A stretch of 64,000 nt of DNA. Source: Paracoccus sp. (in: a-proteobacteria). Its GTDB lineage: Bacteria; Pseudomonadota; Alphaproteobacteria; Rhodobacterales; Rhodobacteraceae. Made by a program: the position numbers and the translations under genes. A model generated the notes under the pieces. That model was not told the DNA's origin and made no database searches. It saw only the letters and a program-made list of their open reading frames with translations. This document shows positions 39,562-49,251 of this stretch, piece by piece (within the stretch, counting starts at the first letter, position 1; every line of letters starts with the position of its first letter). The stretch lies in the NCBI RefSeq assembly GCF_030604785.1, contig NZ_JAUVVF010000011.1, positions 1 to 64,000 of the forward strand, read 5' to 3'.

Positions 39562-40781
39562 GGATCCTTTTCGTTCACCAGAACTTTCCCGGCCAGTTCC
39601 CGCATCTGGCACCGGCCCTGGCCGCGCGCGGCCACGAGGTTCTGGCGCTGACGGATGAGAAGAACCAGCGCCCCAGCCCCGTCACGACCCTGCGCTACAA
39701 GGCGCCCGAGCCCGTGGCCGGGGCCAGCGCGCTTGGCCGGACCTATTCCGACTATGCCGAACGCGGTCTGATGGCGGCGCGGGGGGCGCGGGCGCTGCGC
39801 GACCGGCACGGTTTCTCGCCCGACATCATCATCGGCCATCCCGGATGGGGCGAGACGCTGTTTTTGCGCGAGATCTGGCCCGAGGCGCGCCTGCTGCTCT
39901 ATGCCGAGCTGATGTATCGCACCCGCGGCCATGACGTGGGCTTCGACCCCGAGATCAGCCCCGACCGCGACGAGACGCGGTTCCTGACGGTCGCGCGTTC
40001 GGCCCATCTGGTGCAGGCGATGGTGCAGGCCGATGCCGCCATTGCGCCGACCCGCTATCAGGCCGACAGCTTTCCGCCCGAATTGCGCGGCAAGATCACC
40101 GTGATCCACGACGGGATCGACACCGACCGTGTGCGGCCCGATCCGCAGGCCAGCCTGACCCTGCCCTCGGGGGTCTTGCTGCGGGCGGGCGACGAGGTGC
40201 TCACTTACGTCTCGCGTTCGCTGGAACCCTATCGCGGCTTTCACGCCTTCATGCGGGCCTTGCCAGAGGTGATGGCCGCCCGGCCCGGCGCGCAGGTGGT
40301 GATCGTGGGCGGGGACGGGGTCAGCTACGGGGCGGCCCCGGCCGAGGCGTCCAGCTGGAAGGCCATGCTGCTGGCCGAGCTGCAGGGCAGGCTGGACCTC
40401 TCGCGCCTGCATTTCCTGGGCCGGGTGCCCTATGGCGACTACCTGTCGCTGCTGCAGGTGGCGCGGGTCCATTGCTACCTGACCTATCCCTTCGTCCTGT
40501 CGTGGTCGCTGACCGAGGCGATGGCGGCGGGCGCCTATGTCGTGGCTTCGGATACCCAACCTGTCCGCGAACTGATCCGCGACGGCGAAAACGGGCATCT
40601 GGCGGGATTTTTCGACCGCGAAGGACTGTCGGCGGCGCTGGTCCGGGGCCTTGCGGGCGACCCTCGGGCCGAAAGCCTGCGCGAGGCCGCGCGCCGCACG
40701 ATTCTTGATGGCTATGACCTGCGCGCCCATAGCCTGCCGCGCCAGATTGCCTGGGTGGAAAGCGGCGGGACGATGCGCTAA
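39558..40781 (+). CDS. Glycosyltransferase family 4 protein
   Basis: 407 aa; [64 protein letters not shown]. Confidence 0.85.
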   Translation: MRILFVHQNFPGQFPHLAPALAARGHEVLALTDEKNQRPSPVTTLRYKAPEPVAGASALGRTYSDYAERGLMAARGARALRDRHGFSPDIIIGHPGWGETLFLREIWPEARLLLYAELMYRTRGHDVGFDPEISPDRDETRFLTVARSAHLVQAMVQADAAIAPTRYQADSFPPELRGKITVIHDGIDTDRVRPDPQASLTLPSGVLLRAGDEVLTYVSRSLEPYRGFHAFMRALPEVMAARPGAQVVIVGGDGVSYGAAPAEASSWKAMLLAELQGRLDLSRLHFLGRVPYGDYLSLLQVARVHCYLTYPFVLSWSLTEAMAAGAYVVASDTQPVRELIRDGENGHLAGFFDREGLSAALVRGLAGDPRAESLREAARRTILDGYDLRAHSLPRQIAWVESGGTMR

Positions 40782-40811
40782 GCCTGCCCGACCTGACGCA
40801 AGAGGCCCCAG

Positions 40812-42284
40812 ATGGTGCAGATCCGCCTGACGAATACCCGCACGCGCCGGAAAGAGGATTTCCAGCCGATCGACCCGACCAATCTGCGCCTCTATCTCTG
40901 TGGGCCGACCGTCTATGACCGCGCCCATCTGGGCAATGCGCGGCCCGTGCTGGTCTTCGACGTGCTGGTACGGCTGCTGCATCACGTCTATGGCCGCGAA
41001 GCCGTGACCTATGTGCGCAACTTCACCGACGTGGATGACAAGATCAACGCCGAGGCGCAGCGCCGCAAGGCCGCGGGCTCGGCCCTGTCGCTGGAGGCGC
41101 TGGTGGCCGAGCGTTCGGACGAGACCATCGCCTGGTATCACGCCGACATGGACGCGCTTGGCGCCATGCGCCCCCATATCCGGGGCGAGGTGACGCCCGT
41201 GGCAGAGCCTCGCGCCACCGCCTATATCGCGCAGATGATCCAGATGAACCTGGACCTGATCGCGCGCGGCCATGCCTACGAGGCCGAGGGGCATGTGCTG
41301 TTCGACGTGCGGTCCTTTCCCGATTACGGCAAGCTGTCGGGTCGTTCGGTCGATGACATGATCGCGGGTGCGCGGGTCGAGGTCGCGCCCTTCAAGCGCG
41401 ACCCGATGGATTTCGTGCTGTGGAAGCCCTCGGATGACGAATTGCCGGGCTGGGACAGCCCTTGGGGGCGGGGACGTCCGGGCTGGCATATCGAATGCTC
41501 GGCCATGTCGGCGGCGCTGCTGGGGCCGTCCTTCGACATCCATGGCGGGGGCATCGACCTGCAATTCCCCCATCACGAAAACGAGATCGCGCAGAGCTGC
41601 TGCGCCCATCCCGCCGAGGGGTTCGCCCGCTACTGGCTGCACAACGAGATGTTGCAGGTCGAGGGCAAGAAGATGTCCAAGTCGCTTGGCAACTTCTTCA
41701 CCGTCCGCGACCTGCTGGATCGCGGCGTGCCGGGCGAGGTGATCCGCTTCGTGATGCTGTCCACGCATTACCGCAAGCCGATGGACTGGACCGAAGCGAA
41801 GGCCGCCGAGGCCGAAGCCGTGCTTCGGCGGTGGCGAGGGCTTGTTGCGGGCATCGAACCCGCAACAAGCCCGGCGCCCGCGCTGGTCGAGGCGCTTGCC
41901 GACGACCTGAACACGGCGGGCGCCTTTGCGGTGTTGCACGATCTGGCGGCGCGCGGCGATGCGGCGGGGCTGCTGGCCTCGGCGCGGATGCTGGGGCTGC
42001 TTCTGCCCGAGATGTCGGAGTGGTATGAGGACGCAAAGTCGACGGAATGGATTGCGGGTTCGCTGAGTGTCGAACCTCTCGTCCGTTTGCTTGTCCAGAA
42101 GCTGGCCGAGGCACGAAAAGCGAAGGATTTCGCAACTGCAGACGCAATCCGCGCAGACTTGACCGGTATCGGCATCACCCTGAGCTATGACCCCGATGGT
42201 GGCATCACCTACAAGCGCGAGCAGCAGGCCGACTTGTCCCAAGTCTCCGCTATCGCAGCGAAGCACGGCATTTCAGCGACATGA
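40812..42284 (+). CDS. cysS: Cysteinyl-tRNA synthetase
   Basis: 490 aa; [62 protein letters not shown]. Confidence 0.97.
   Translation: MVQIRLTNTRTRRKEDFQPIDPTNLRLYLCGPTVYDRAHLGNARPVLVFDVLVRLLHHVYGREAVTYVRNFTDVDDKINAEAQRRKAAGSALSLEALVAERSDETIAWYHADMDALGAMRPHIRGEVTPVAEPRATAYIAQMIQMNLDLIARGHAYEAEGHVLFDVRSFPDYGKLSGRSVDDMIAGARVEVAPFKRDPMDFVLWKPSDDELPGWDSPWGRGRPGWHIECSAMSAALLGPSFDIHGGGIDLQFPHHENEIAQSCCAHPAEGFARYWLHNEMLQVEGKKMSKSLGNFFTVRDLLDRGVPGEVIRFVMLSTHYRKPMDWTEAKAAEAEAVLRRWRGLVAGIEPATSPAPALVEALADDLNTAGAFAVLHDLAARGDAAGLLASARMLGLLLPEMSEWYEDAKSTEWIAGSLSVEPLVRLLVQKLAEARKAKDFATADAIRADLTGIGITLSYDPDGGITYKREQQADLSQVSAIAAKHGISAT
41838..41872. repeat. Perfect 14-bp inverted repeat with 7-nt loop inside cysS
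   Basis: GGGCTTGTTGCGGG-CATCGAA-CCCGCAACAAGCCC. Confidence 0.9.
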
Positions 42285-43051
42285 CCCTAGAAGCCTGCAC
42301 CGAGACGCTGCGCGAGCATGACCCCCTGCGCTTCGGCGCCGTTCTGGTGGCCGATCCGCAGGACCGGCCCGCCCTCGTCACGCTCTACGCGCTGAACCTC
42401 GAGATTGCGCGGGCGCCCTTTCAATCGGCCGAGCCGATGCTGGCCGAGATGCGGCTGCAATGGTGGGTGGATAGGCTGGCCGAGATGGGGCGCGGCACCG
42501 CGCCGCCCCTGCATGACGTTCTGACCCCGCTCTGGGAGATCTGGGGCGCCGATGCCGGCACGCTGGAGCCGCTGGCCGAGGCTCGTCGTCGCGATTGCGC
42601 GCGCGAACCCTTCGAGGGGCCGGCCGAGGTGATCGCCTATGTCGATGCCACGGCGGGCGGGCTGGTCTGGGCGGCTGCCTCGCGGCTGGGCGCGCCCGAC
42701 GGCGCGCGCGAGATCGTCGCGGCCCAGGCACGGGGCGCGGGGCTGGCCGCCTGGCTGCGCGCGTTGCCGCAGCTTCAGCCGATGGGCCTGGGCCTGGCCG
42801 ATCCGGACCCGGAGGATCTGGCCCTGCTGGCCGAGGCCGCCCGCGACGGGCTTCGCATAGCTGCCCGGATGCATCGCAAGCTGCCCAAGCGCACGGCAGC
42901 GGCGCTTTATCCCGGCCCCCGCGTGCCGCGCCTTCTGTCCGAAATCGCGGCAGGGCGCATCGACGCCTTCACCGAAGTTCCCGCCATTTCGGCCTTTCAG
43001 CGCCGGGCGTCGCTGGCCCGTCTGGCGGTGACAGGGCGCTGGTGGCGGTGA
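42281..43051 (+). CDS. Squalene/phytoene synthase-family protein (NDUFAF6-like)
   Basis: 256 aa; [32 protein letters not shown]; overlaps cysS stop (ATGA). Confidence 0.8.
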   Translation: MTLEACTETLREHDPLRFGAVLVADPQDRPALVTLYALNLEIARAPFQSAEPMLAEMRLQWWVDRLAEMGRGTAPPLHDVLTPLWEIWGADAGTLEPLAEARRRDCAREPFEGPAEVIAYVDATAGGLVWAAASRLGAPDGAREIVAAQARGAGLAAWLRALPQLQPMGLGLADPDPEDLALLAEAARDGLRIAARMHRKLPKRTAAALYPGPRVPRLLSEIAAGRIDAFTEVPAISAFQRRASLARLAVTGRWWR

Positions 43052-43143
43052 GGCCTCGCAAAAAGGCTCTTTTCCTGCCGCCCGCGCTATGGAAGGAATT
43101 GGCGGACGGGGTCGCGCAGGCGGCCATGATGGCGGGGGAATAA
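43048..43143 (+). CDS. Candidate 31-aa small ORF bridging squalene-synthase-like gene and ABC permease
   Basis: GTG start overlaps upstream TGA (GTGA) and TAA overlaps downstream ATG (TAATG); [31 protein letters not shown]. Confidence 0.4.
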   Translation: MRPRKKALFLPPALWKELADGVAQAAMMAGE

Positions 43144-44012
43144 TGGCCGGACGCAGACTTGATGCCGAGGGGCGGGCAGGGCTGGCCCTGATCTCGCCGC
43201 CGCTTCTGTTCGCGCTGCTGATCCTTGCGGCGCCGCTGCTGACCATCCTGGCGACCAGCTTCCTGACCGACGGCTATCTCGAGATCATCCGCGAGCCGAC
43301 GCTTGCGAATTACACGCAGGTCTTCACCGATCCCATCGTGCGGGTGGTGATGCTGCGCTCGCTTGGCGTGGCGGCGATGGTGACGCTGGTGACGGTCGTG
43401 CTGGCCTTTCCGGTCGCCTATTACGTCAGCTTCCATGTCCGCCCGGAACGCAAGGCGATGTGGCTGTTCCTGATCACCATTCCCTTCTGGACCAGCTACC
43501 TGATCCGGGTCTTCCTGTGGAAGGTGATCCTGGGCTTCAACGGGGTGGTCAACACGACGCTGACCGGCCTTGGCATCATCGATGCGCCGCTGACCTTCAT
43601 TCTCTACAACGTCAATTCCATCGTGATCACGCTGGCCCATGCCTATGCGCCCTTTGCGATCCTGCCGATCTTCATCGCGCTGGAAAAGATCGACCGCTCG
43701 CTTCTGGAAGCCGGGCGCGATCTGGGCGAGAGCCGCCTGATGACCTTCTGGCGCGTCACGCTGCCGCTGGCCATGCCGGGGGTGATCGCGGCGGTGCTGA
43801 TCGTCTTCATCCCGACCATCGGCGATTACGTCACCCCCGAAGTGATCGGCGGCGGCAAGATCCCGATGATCGCGAACCTCATCCAGGTGCAGATGCTGGC
43901 GCTGGACAACCGGCCGCTTGGTTCGGCGCTGGCGGTGACGACGATGGTGATCGTGGCGCTGGTCAGCGTGCTGTTCCTGGCGCTGAACCGCCGCTTTCTG
44001 AGGGGGCGCTGA
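43143..44012 (+). CDS. Polyamine-type ABC transporter permease (PotB-like)
   Basis: From MAGRRLDAEGRAG; SLLEAGRDLGESRLMTFWRVTLPLAMPGVIAA EAA loop. Confidence 0.88.
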   Translation: MAGRRLDAEGRAGLALISPPLLFALLILAAPLLTILATSFLTDGYLEIIREPTLANYTQVFTDPIVRVVMLRSLGVAAMVTLVTVVLAFPVAYYVSFHVRPERKAMWLFLITIPFWTSYLIRVFLWKVILGFNGVVNTTLTGLGIIDAPLTFILYNVNSIVITLAHAYAPFAILPIFIALEKIDRSLLEAGRDLGESRLMTFWRVTLPLAMPGVIAAVLIVFIPTIGDYVTPEVIGGGKIPMIANLIQVQMLALDNRPLGSALAVTTMVIVALVSVLFLALNRRFLRGR

Positions 44013-44827
44013 TGAAGGCCAATTCCGGGCGCGGCCTTCAGGCCTATGTGATCCTCTATCTGCTGTTTCTCTATGCGCCGATCCTGCTTCTGCCGATCTT
44101 CGCCTTCAATTCGGGAACCGTGATCGCCTTTCCGCTGCAGGGCTTCACGACGGAATGGTTCGCGCAGATGTGGGGCAATGCGACGCTGCGGCGGGCCCTG
44201 TCGAATTCGCTGACCATCGCGGTCTCGGCCTCGATTCTGGCGACCTGCCTGGGGATCTTCGCGGCGCGCGCCTCGACGCGCTATGTCTTTCCGCTGAAGG
44301 GCGGCGTGATGGGCTTCATCATGCTGCCCATGGTCCTGCCCGAGATCATCGTCGCCATGTCGCTGCTGGTCGTTCTGCTGGGCATGGGGGTGCAGCTGTC
44401 GATCCTGACGGTGATTGTCGGACATACGCTGATCTGCATGCCCTATGCGATCGCGGTCCTGTCCACGGCCTTTTCCAGCCTTGACCGCAGCCTTGAAGAG
44501 GCCGCCTATGATCTGGGCGAGACGAAATGGGGCGCCTTCCGGCTGGTCACGCTGCCCCTGGTCATGCCGGGCATCATCAGCGCGCTCTTGATCAGCTTCA
44601 CCATCAGTCTGGACGAGTTCATCATCGCCTTCTTCCTGGCGGGGAACGAGCCGACGCTGCCCACCTACATCTTCAGCCAGCTGCGCTTTCCGCGCGCGAT
44701 CCCGGTCATCATGGCGCTCGGGACCGTGCTGGTGATCCTGTCGGTCGTCCTTCTGGCGCTCGGCGAATATTTCCGTCGCCGGGGCAATGCCCGCATCGGC
44801 GGCAAGCCCACCGGAGGGTTGCTGTGA
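44012..44827 (+). CDS. Polyamine-type ABC transporter permease (PotC-like)
   Basis: From MKANSGRGLQAYVILYLLFLYAPILLLPIFAFN; SLEEAAYDLGETKWGAFRLVTLPLVMPGI. Confidence 0.88.
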   Translation: MKANSGRGLQAYVILYLLFLYAPILLLPIFAFNSGTVIAFPLQGFTTEWFAQMWGNATLRRALSNSLTIAVSASILATCLGIFAARASTRYVFPLKGGVMGFIMLPMVLPEIIVAMSLLVVLLGMGVQLSILTVIVGHTLICMPYAIAVLSTAFSSLDRSLEEAAYDLGETKWGAFRLVTLPLVMPGIISALLISFTISLDEFIIAFFLAGNEPTLPTYIFSQLRFPRAIPVIMALGTVLVILSVVLLALGEYFRRRGNARIGGKPTGGLL

Positions 44828-45921
44828 CCGAAAAGCCGATGATCCAATGCCACGGCGTCCACAAGTATTACGGCGAATACCACGCGCTGCGCGGGATCGA
44901 CCTGACCATCCGCGCGGGTGAGTTCTTCTCGCTTCTGGGGCCGTCGGGCTGCGGCAAGACCACGCTTCTGCGCACCATTGCCGGGTTCGAGGGGATCAGC
45001 GACGGCGCGATCCTGATCGACGAACGCCGCATGGACGAGGTGCCCGCGAACAAGCGGCCGACGAACATGGTGTTCCAGTCCTACGCCATCTTCCCGCATC
45101 TGGCGGTTGCCGAGAACGTGGCCTTCGGCCTTCGCCGCGATCCGAGGTCCAGGGCCGAAAAGGCGGCGGCGGTCGAAGAGGCGCTGGCCATGGTCGGCCT
45201 GCGCGGCTACGGGGCGCGGGCGGCGCATGCGCTGTCGGGCGGGCAGCGCCAGCGGGTCGCGCTGGCGCGCGCGCTGATCCTCAAGCCCAAGGTGCTGCTG
45301 CTGGACGAACCCCTGTCCGCGCTGGATCGCAAGATGCGCGAACAGATGCAGGTCGAGCTGATCAAGCTGCAACGCCAGGTTGGCATCACCTTCGTTCTGG
45401 TGACGCATGACCAAGAAGAGGCGCTGGTCATGTCCGACCGCATCGCCGTGATGTTCGAGGGCGAGATCGCGCAGATGGACAGCCCCGAGGCGCTTTACGC
45501 CCGCCCCGCCACGCGCCGCGTCGCGGATTTCATCGGCGTGATGAACTTCCTGCCGGTGACGATCCTGTCCGAGGACGGGCAGGGCGCGCTGGTCGATGTG
45601 GCGGGCCTCGGGCAGGTCCAGATCCCCGCCGACCAGATCAGCCGCGCCAGCCCCGATGATGACGGCCCCAGCATCGGCTTCCGCCCCGAGACGATGACGC
45701 TGGTGACACCGGGTCAGGCCCATAACCAACCGCGCGAATCCGAGGCCACGATCGACGAGGTCGTCTATTACGGCGACATGACCTATTACGATCTGCGGCT
45801 GGACGGGGCGGGCAAGGTCGTCCGCATCTCGATGCGCAACGTCTTCGGACGGGATGTGCAATGCGTGGGCACCCGCACCCGGCTCGCCTGGTCGCCCGGT
45901 TCGCGGGTCCTGTTCCGCTAA
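44824..45921 (+). CDS. Polyamine-type ABC transporter ATP-binding protein (PotA-like)
   Basis: GTG start; [57 protein letters not shown]-like C-terminus. Confidence 0.9.
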   Translation: MTEKPMIQCHGVHKYYGEYHALRGIDLTIRAGEFFSLLGPSGCGKTTLLRTIAGFEGISDGAILIDERRMDEVPANKRPTNMVFQSYAIFPHLAVAENVAFGLRRDPRSRAEKAAAVEEALAMVGLRGYGARAAHALSGGQRQRVALARALILKPKVLLLDEPLSALDRKMREQMQVELIKLQRQVGITFVLVTHDQEEALVMSDRIAVMFEGEIAQMDSPEALYARPATRRVADFIGVMNFLPVTILSEDGQGALVDVAGLGQVQIPADQISRASPDDDGPSIGFRPETMTLVTPGQAHNQPRESEATIDEVVYYGDMTYYDLRLDGAGKVVRISMRNVFGRDVQCVGTRTRLAWSPGSRVLFR

Positions 45922-45924
45922 GCT

Positions 45925-47259
45925 CTAGCGCGGGGTCAGGCGCAGCCAGACCCCGTCCGCCGCCCGGATCGTCAGTCGTGCCACGGGGCGGGGGCGTTGC
46001 TCCGTGACCTCCATCCGGTGCGCGCCGGCGATGGCGGCCAGCATCACCGGCCCCTCGACCATGGCGAGGGCAGCGCCGGGGCAGGCGCGGGGACCGGCGG
46101 AAAAGGGCAGATAGGCCTGCCGGGCGCTGGCCTTGCCCTCGGGGCTGTCCCATCGTGCCGGGTCGAAATCGTCGGGCCGGTCCCACAGCCGCTGATGACG
46201 GTGCAAATGCCAGGGCGAGATCGTCAGCTGCGCCCCTTTCGGCACGTCACGGTCGCGGAAGCGTTCGGGCCGCGTGGCCTCGCGCGCGAACATGGCGACG
46301 GCGGGATAAAGCCGCAGTGCCTCGCGGAACACCGCCCGGCTGGCCGTCAGTCGCGAGACGCAGGCGAAATCCTCGCCCAGCAGCGCGGACTCGGCCGCGA
46401 CGCGGTCCTGCCATTCGGGATGTTCGGCCAGAAGCCACAGGGCCCAAGCCAGAACCGAGGCGCTGGTCTCGTGCCCGGCCAGAAACAGCACCGCGACCTG
46501 GTCGATCATTTCGGCCTCGGTGAAGCAGGCGCCGGTCTGGGGATCGGGCGTCGTCATGATCTTGGTCGCTAGATCGTCGGGCGCGGTCCCCGCCCGGATC
46601 GCCGCCATGCGTTCCGCGACCAGCCCCGCGATCAGGCTCCTGATGCGCCCTGCCGTCTGCCTGGTGCGGTGCGAATGGGGGCGGGGCAGCCAACGCGGCA
46701 GGGGCAGCAACGCGGCCAGATTGACCAGCGGCTGCGCCTCCTGATGCTCGCGAAAGGCGGAAAAGACCTCGGCGGCGATGCCGTGCTCGACCGGGATCGA
46801 GAACAGGCTGCGAAAGATCACATCCGCCGCCGCATGGGCGGCATGTGGTTCGACATCAACCAGACCCTCGGGCAGGCGGGCGGCGGCGGCATGGGCGGCA
46901 TCGAGGATCGCGGCATAGCTGTGCCGGACGCGTCCGCCTTCAAAGGCCGGGTCGATGATGCGGCGCTGATGCGCCCAATCCTCGCCATTCGAGATGAAGA
47001 CCCCGTTGCCCAGCAGCGGCGCCAACCCCTCGCGCATCCGGTTCGATTTCGGGAAGTCTTCGGGCCTTTCCTGAAGAATGACCTTCAACAACTTGGGATC
47101 GTTGCAGAAAAAGCTGTGGATCAGCGGATTGCGGAACTCGGCCATCCAGGCGCGGTAAAGCCGTTCGGGCAGGGCGGCCAAGAGGTCGCTCCGAAAGCCG
47201 CGCATCAGGCCCAGAAGAGTGCCGCGCCCTTCGGCGCCGCGCGGGCGCGGTGCAGTCAT
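45925..47259 (-). CDS. Cytochrome P450
   Basis: From MTAPRPRGAEG; LFLAGHETSASVL I-helix, EALRLYP ExxR, FSAGPRACPGAALAM heme motif. Confidence 0.94.
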   Translation of the reverse strand: MTAPRPRGAEGRGTLLGLMRGFRSDLLAALPERLYRAWMAEFRNPLIHSFFCNDPKLLKVILQERPEDFPKSNRMREGLAPLLGNGVFISNGEDWAHQRRIIDPAFEGGRVRHSYAAILDAAHAAAARLPEGLVDVEPHAAHAAADVIFRSLFSIPVEHGIAAEVFSAFREHQEAQPLVNLAALLPLPRWLPRPHSHRTRQTAGRIRSLIAGLVAERMAAIRAGTAPDDLATKIMTTPDPQTGACFTEAEMIDQVAVLFLAGHETSASVLAWALWLLAEHPEWQDRVAAESALLGEDFACVSRLTASRAVFREALRLYPAVAMFAREATRPERFRDRDVPKGAQLTISPWHLHRHQRLWDRPDDFDPARWDSPEGKASARQAYLPFSAGPRACPGAALAMVEGPVMLAAIAGAHRMEVTEQRPRPVARLTIRAADGVWLRLTPR

Positions 47260-48440
47260 GGCCGCGCGCCGACCGGCCGGGTGATCCGTCCGGGCGAGGG
47301 TTTGCGACCCGCGAAACGCTGCGCCAGCGTCTGCGGTCCGGCGGTGATGGCAAAGTAATCGTAATCGCCCGGCCGGTCGAAGGCGCAGAGATACTGGAAG
47401 TGCAGCCTGAACCAACGGTTGTGGATCTCGCGCTGCTTTTCGGGCGACAGGGTCTGCGTATAGGCGGCCGAGATCACCAGCGGCCAAAGCTGCCCCTCGC
47501 CCCCTGCGCCGCAGACCGCGACCGGATCGCAGAGCGCAAAACAGCAGGCATCGCCCGGCGCGGTCACGTCCAGCCAGAAGATGTCGTCGCGCCGCGTCAG
47601 CCAGGCCAGATCCTCGCGCAGACGTCCCGCATCGGGCAGGAAGGCCGCCATGGGCACGACATGGCCGAGCGTCAACAGCGACAGGTCCGGCCCCTGCGGG
47701 CGGCCCTGACGCAAGAGATCGGCCAGCACCGACACCGCCAGATAGGCCCCCGACGAATGGCCGACGACCAGAACCTCGTCCAGATCCTCGGCCAGAACCT
47801 CGGTCAGGCGGGTGCGGAACTCGGCCAGCCGTTCCTCCAGCGCCTGCGGATAGGCGCCGCGATGGGCGGCGGTAAAGGCGTAATCATGCATCAGGTAATA
47901 GGCGAAAAGCCGGTGATCCAGCCGCCGCCCCAGGATCAGGATGCCGCAGAACGCGGCCAGCCCCGCGACAAGCCCGGCCCAGATCCCGGCGAGGGCCGCA
48001 ATCGCCCAGCCCGCCAGAAGCCCCGCCAGCACGGCCAGCAGGAACTGCGCCGACAGGATTGCGATCGGATAGAGCGCGGCGATGACCGGCCCCCGCCTGA
48101 GCCGCATCAGCCGCGTCAGCGTGCCAGTCGCGATATAGGTCCAAGCGGTGCGAAGAAGCTGGGCATAGGTGCCAGGAATGCCCGCCCGCATCGAGGCCTG
48201 CACGATGTCGGACCAGACCAGAACCTCGATCCGGGTCTCCGCCTCGGCGTCGCCCATGCGCGATGCGACGCCCCACGAGAAACGCTGCGGGTCGGGCCCG
48301 GTTGGCAGCATGGACAGTTCATGGCCCGAGATCCGCGCCTGTTCCGCACCCTCGCGGCGATAGAGTTCGCGGTAGCGGCGTGGCGGGATCGGGTCGAAGC
48401 CCGGCAGATACAGCACGCGGCGGCGGAAGGGGCGGGTCAT
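47256..48440 (-). CDS. Membrane-embedded alpha/beta-hydrolase-like protein
   Basis: 394 aa; two hydrophobic helices around residues 120-170; VLVVGHSSGAYLAVSVLADLL nucleophile elbow (GHSSG); 4-nt overlap with P450. Confidence 0.7.
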   Translation of the reverse strand: MTRPFRRRVLYLPGFDPIPPRRYRELYRREGAEQARISGHELSMLPTGPDPQRFSWGVASRMGDAEAETRIEVLVWSDIVQASMRAGIPGTYAQLLRTAWTYIATGTLTRLMRLRRGPVIAALYPIAILSAQFLLAVLAGLLAGWAIAALAGIWAGLVAGLAAFCGILILGRRLDHRLFAYYLMHDYAFTAAHRGAYPQALEERLAEFRTRLTEVLAEDLDEVLVVGHSSGAYLAVSVLADLLRQGRPQGPDLSLLTLGHVVPMAAFLPDAGRLREDLAWLTRRDDIFWLDVTAPGDACCFALCDPVAVCGAGGEGQLWPLVISAAYTQTLSPEKQREIHNRWFRLHFQYLCAFDRPGDYDYFAITAGPQTLAQRFAGRKPSPGRITRPVGARP

Positions 48441-48519
48441 CCGAAGGGCCTTTCTGTCGCCACGCAGAATAGAGCCTGCGCCCCGCGCGGCAAGCCCTCG
48501 GGACGAATTCGACGCAAAA

Positions 48520-49203
48520 TCAGCGTGCCCGCCAGCGTGCCTCCAGCGCCTCGATCGCGGCGATGCGCTGCGGGGCGGGGGGGTGCGACAGGAACCAGAC
48601 GGGCGCGCCCACGCCCTGCGCGCCGGTCAGCCGTTCAAGCTTGCGGAACAGCGATTTCTGCGGCTCGGTCCCCAGACCGGCCTTGATCATCAGGGCGCTG
48701 GCGAAGCGGTCGGCCTCGAACTCGTCCTGACGCGACAGGCGGGCCGCCACGGCTGTGGCCACCAGATTGGCGATCCATGCGCCAAGGCCGGGAAGAAAGC
48801 GCCCCAGAACCCCTGCCAGCGCCAGCCGGATGGCGTTCTGCCCCGCGAAGTCGATCATCCGCCGCCTCGCATGGCCCAGACTGACATGGCCCAGCTCATG
48901 CGCGATGACGCTGGCCATTTCCTCGGCCGTGACCTCGCAGGCATCCAGCTTGCGGATGAAGCCGCGCGTCAGGAAGATGCGGCCGTCCGGGGCGGCAAGC
49001 CCGTTCACAGGCTCGACCTCGTAGATATGGGCCTGGATCGGCGGCAGGTCCATCGCGCGCCCCAGGCGTTCCAGCATGGGCGTCAGGCGCGGATGGCGCA
49101 GTGGCGTCGATTTCTGGTTCAGTTCCTGTTTCAGGCGCCATGCGGAAAAGAACCACATCGCGGCCAGATAGAGGATCAGGAGAAGCAGGGGCAAATAGCG
49201 CAT
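48520..49203 (-). CDS. M48-family metalloprotease
   Basis: 227 aa; single N-terminal TM; VIAHELGHVSLGH zinc motif; DEFEADRFAS. Confidence 0.9.
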   Translation of the reverse strand: MRYLPLLLLILYLAAMWFFSAWRLKQELNQKSTPLRHPRLTPMLERLGRAMDLPPIQAHIYEVEPVNGLAAPDGRIFLTRGFIRKLDACEVTAEEMASVIAHELGHVSLGHARRRMIDFAGQNAIRLALAGVLGRFLPGLGAWIANLVATAVAARLSRQDEFEADRFASALMIKAGLGTEPQKSLFRKLERLTGAQGVGAPVWFLSHPPAPQRIAAIEALEARWRAR

Positions 49204-49251
49204 GCCCGCAATATGGTCGCAACGCGCCAGCCCTGCCAGAGCCTGCGGCGC

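Noticed and set aside
37660-39612. 650-aa ORF on - strand
   Set aside because: Antisense to yejF; no motif.
39513-42266. 917-aa ORF on - strand
   Set aside because: Antisense to the glycosyltransferase and cysS genes; no recognisable domain.
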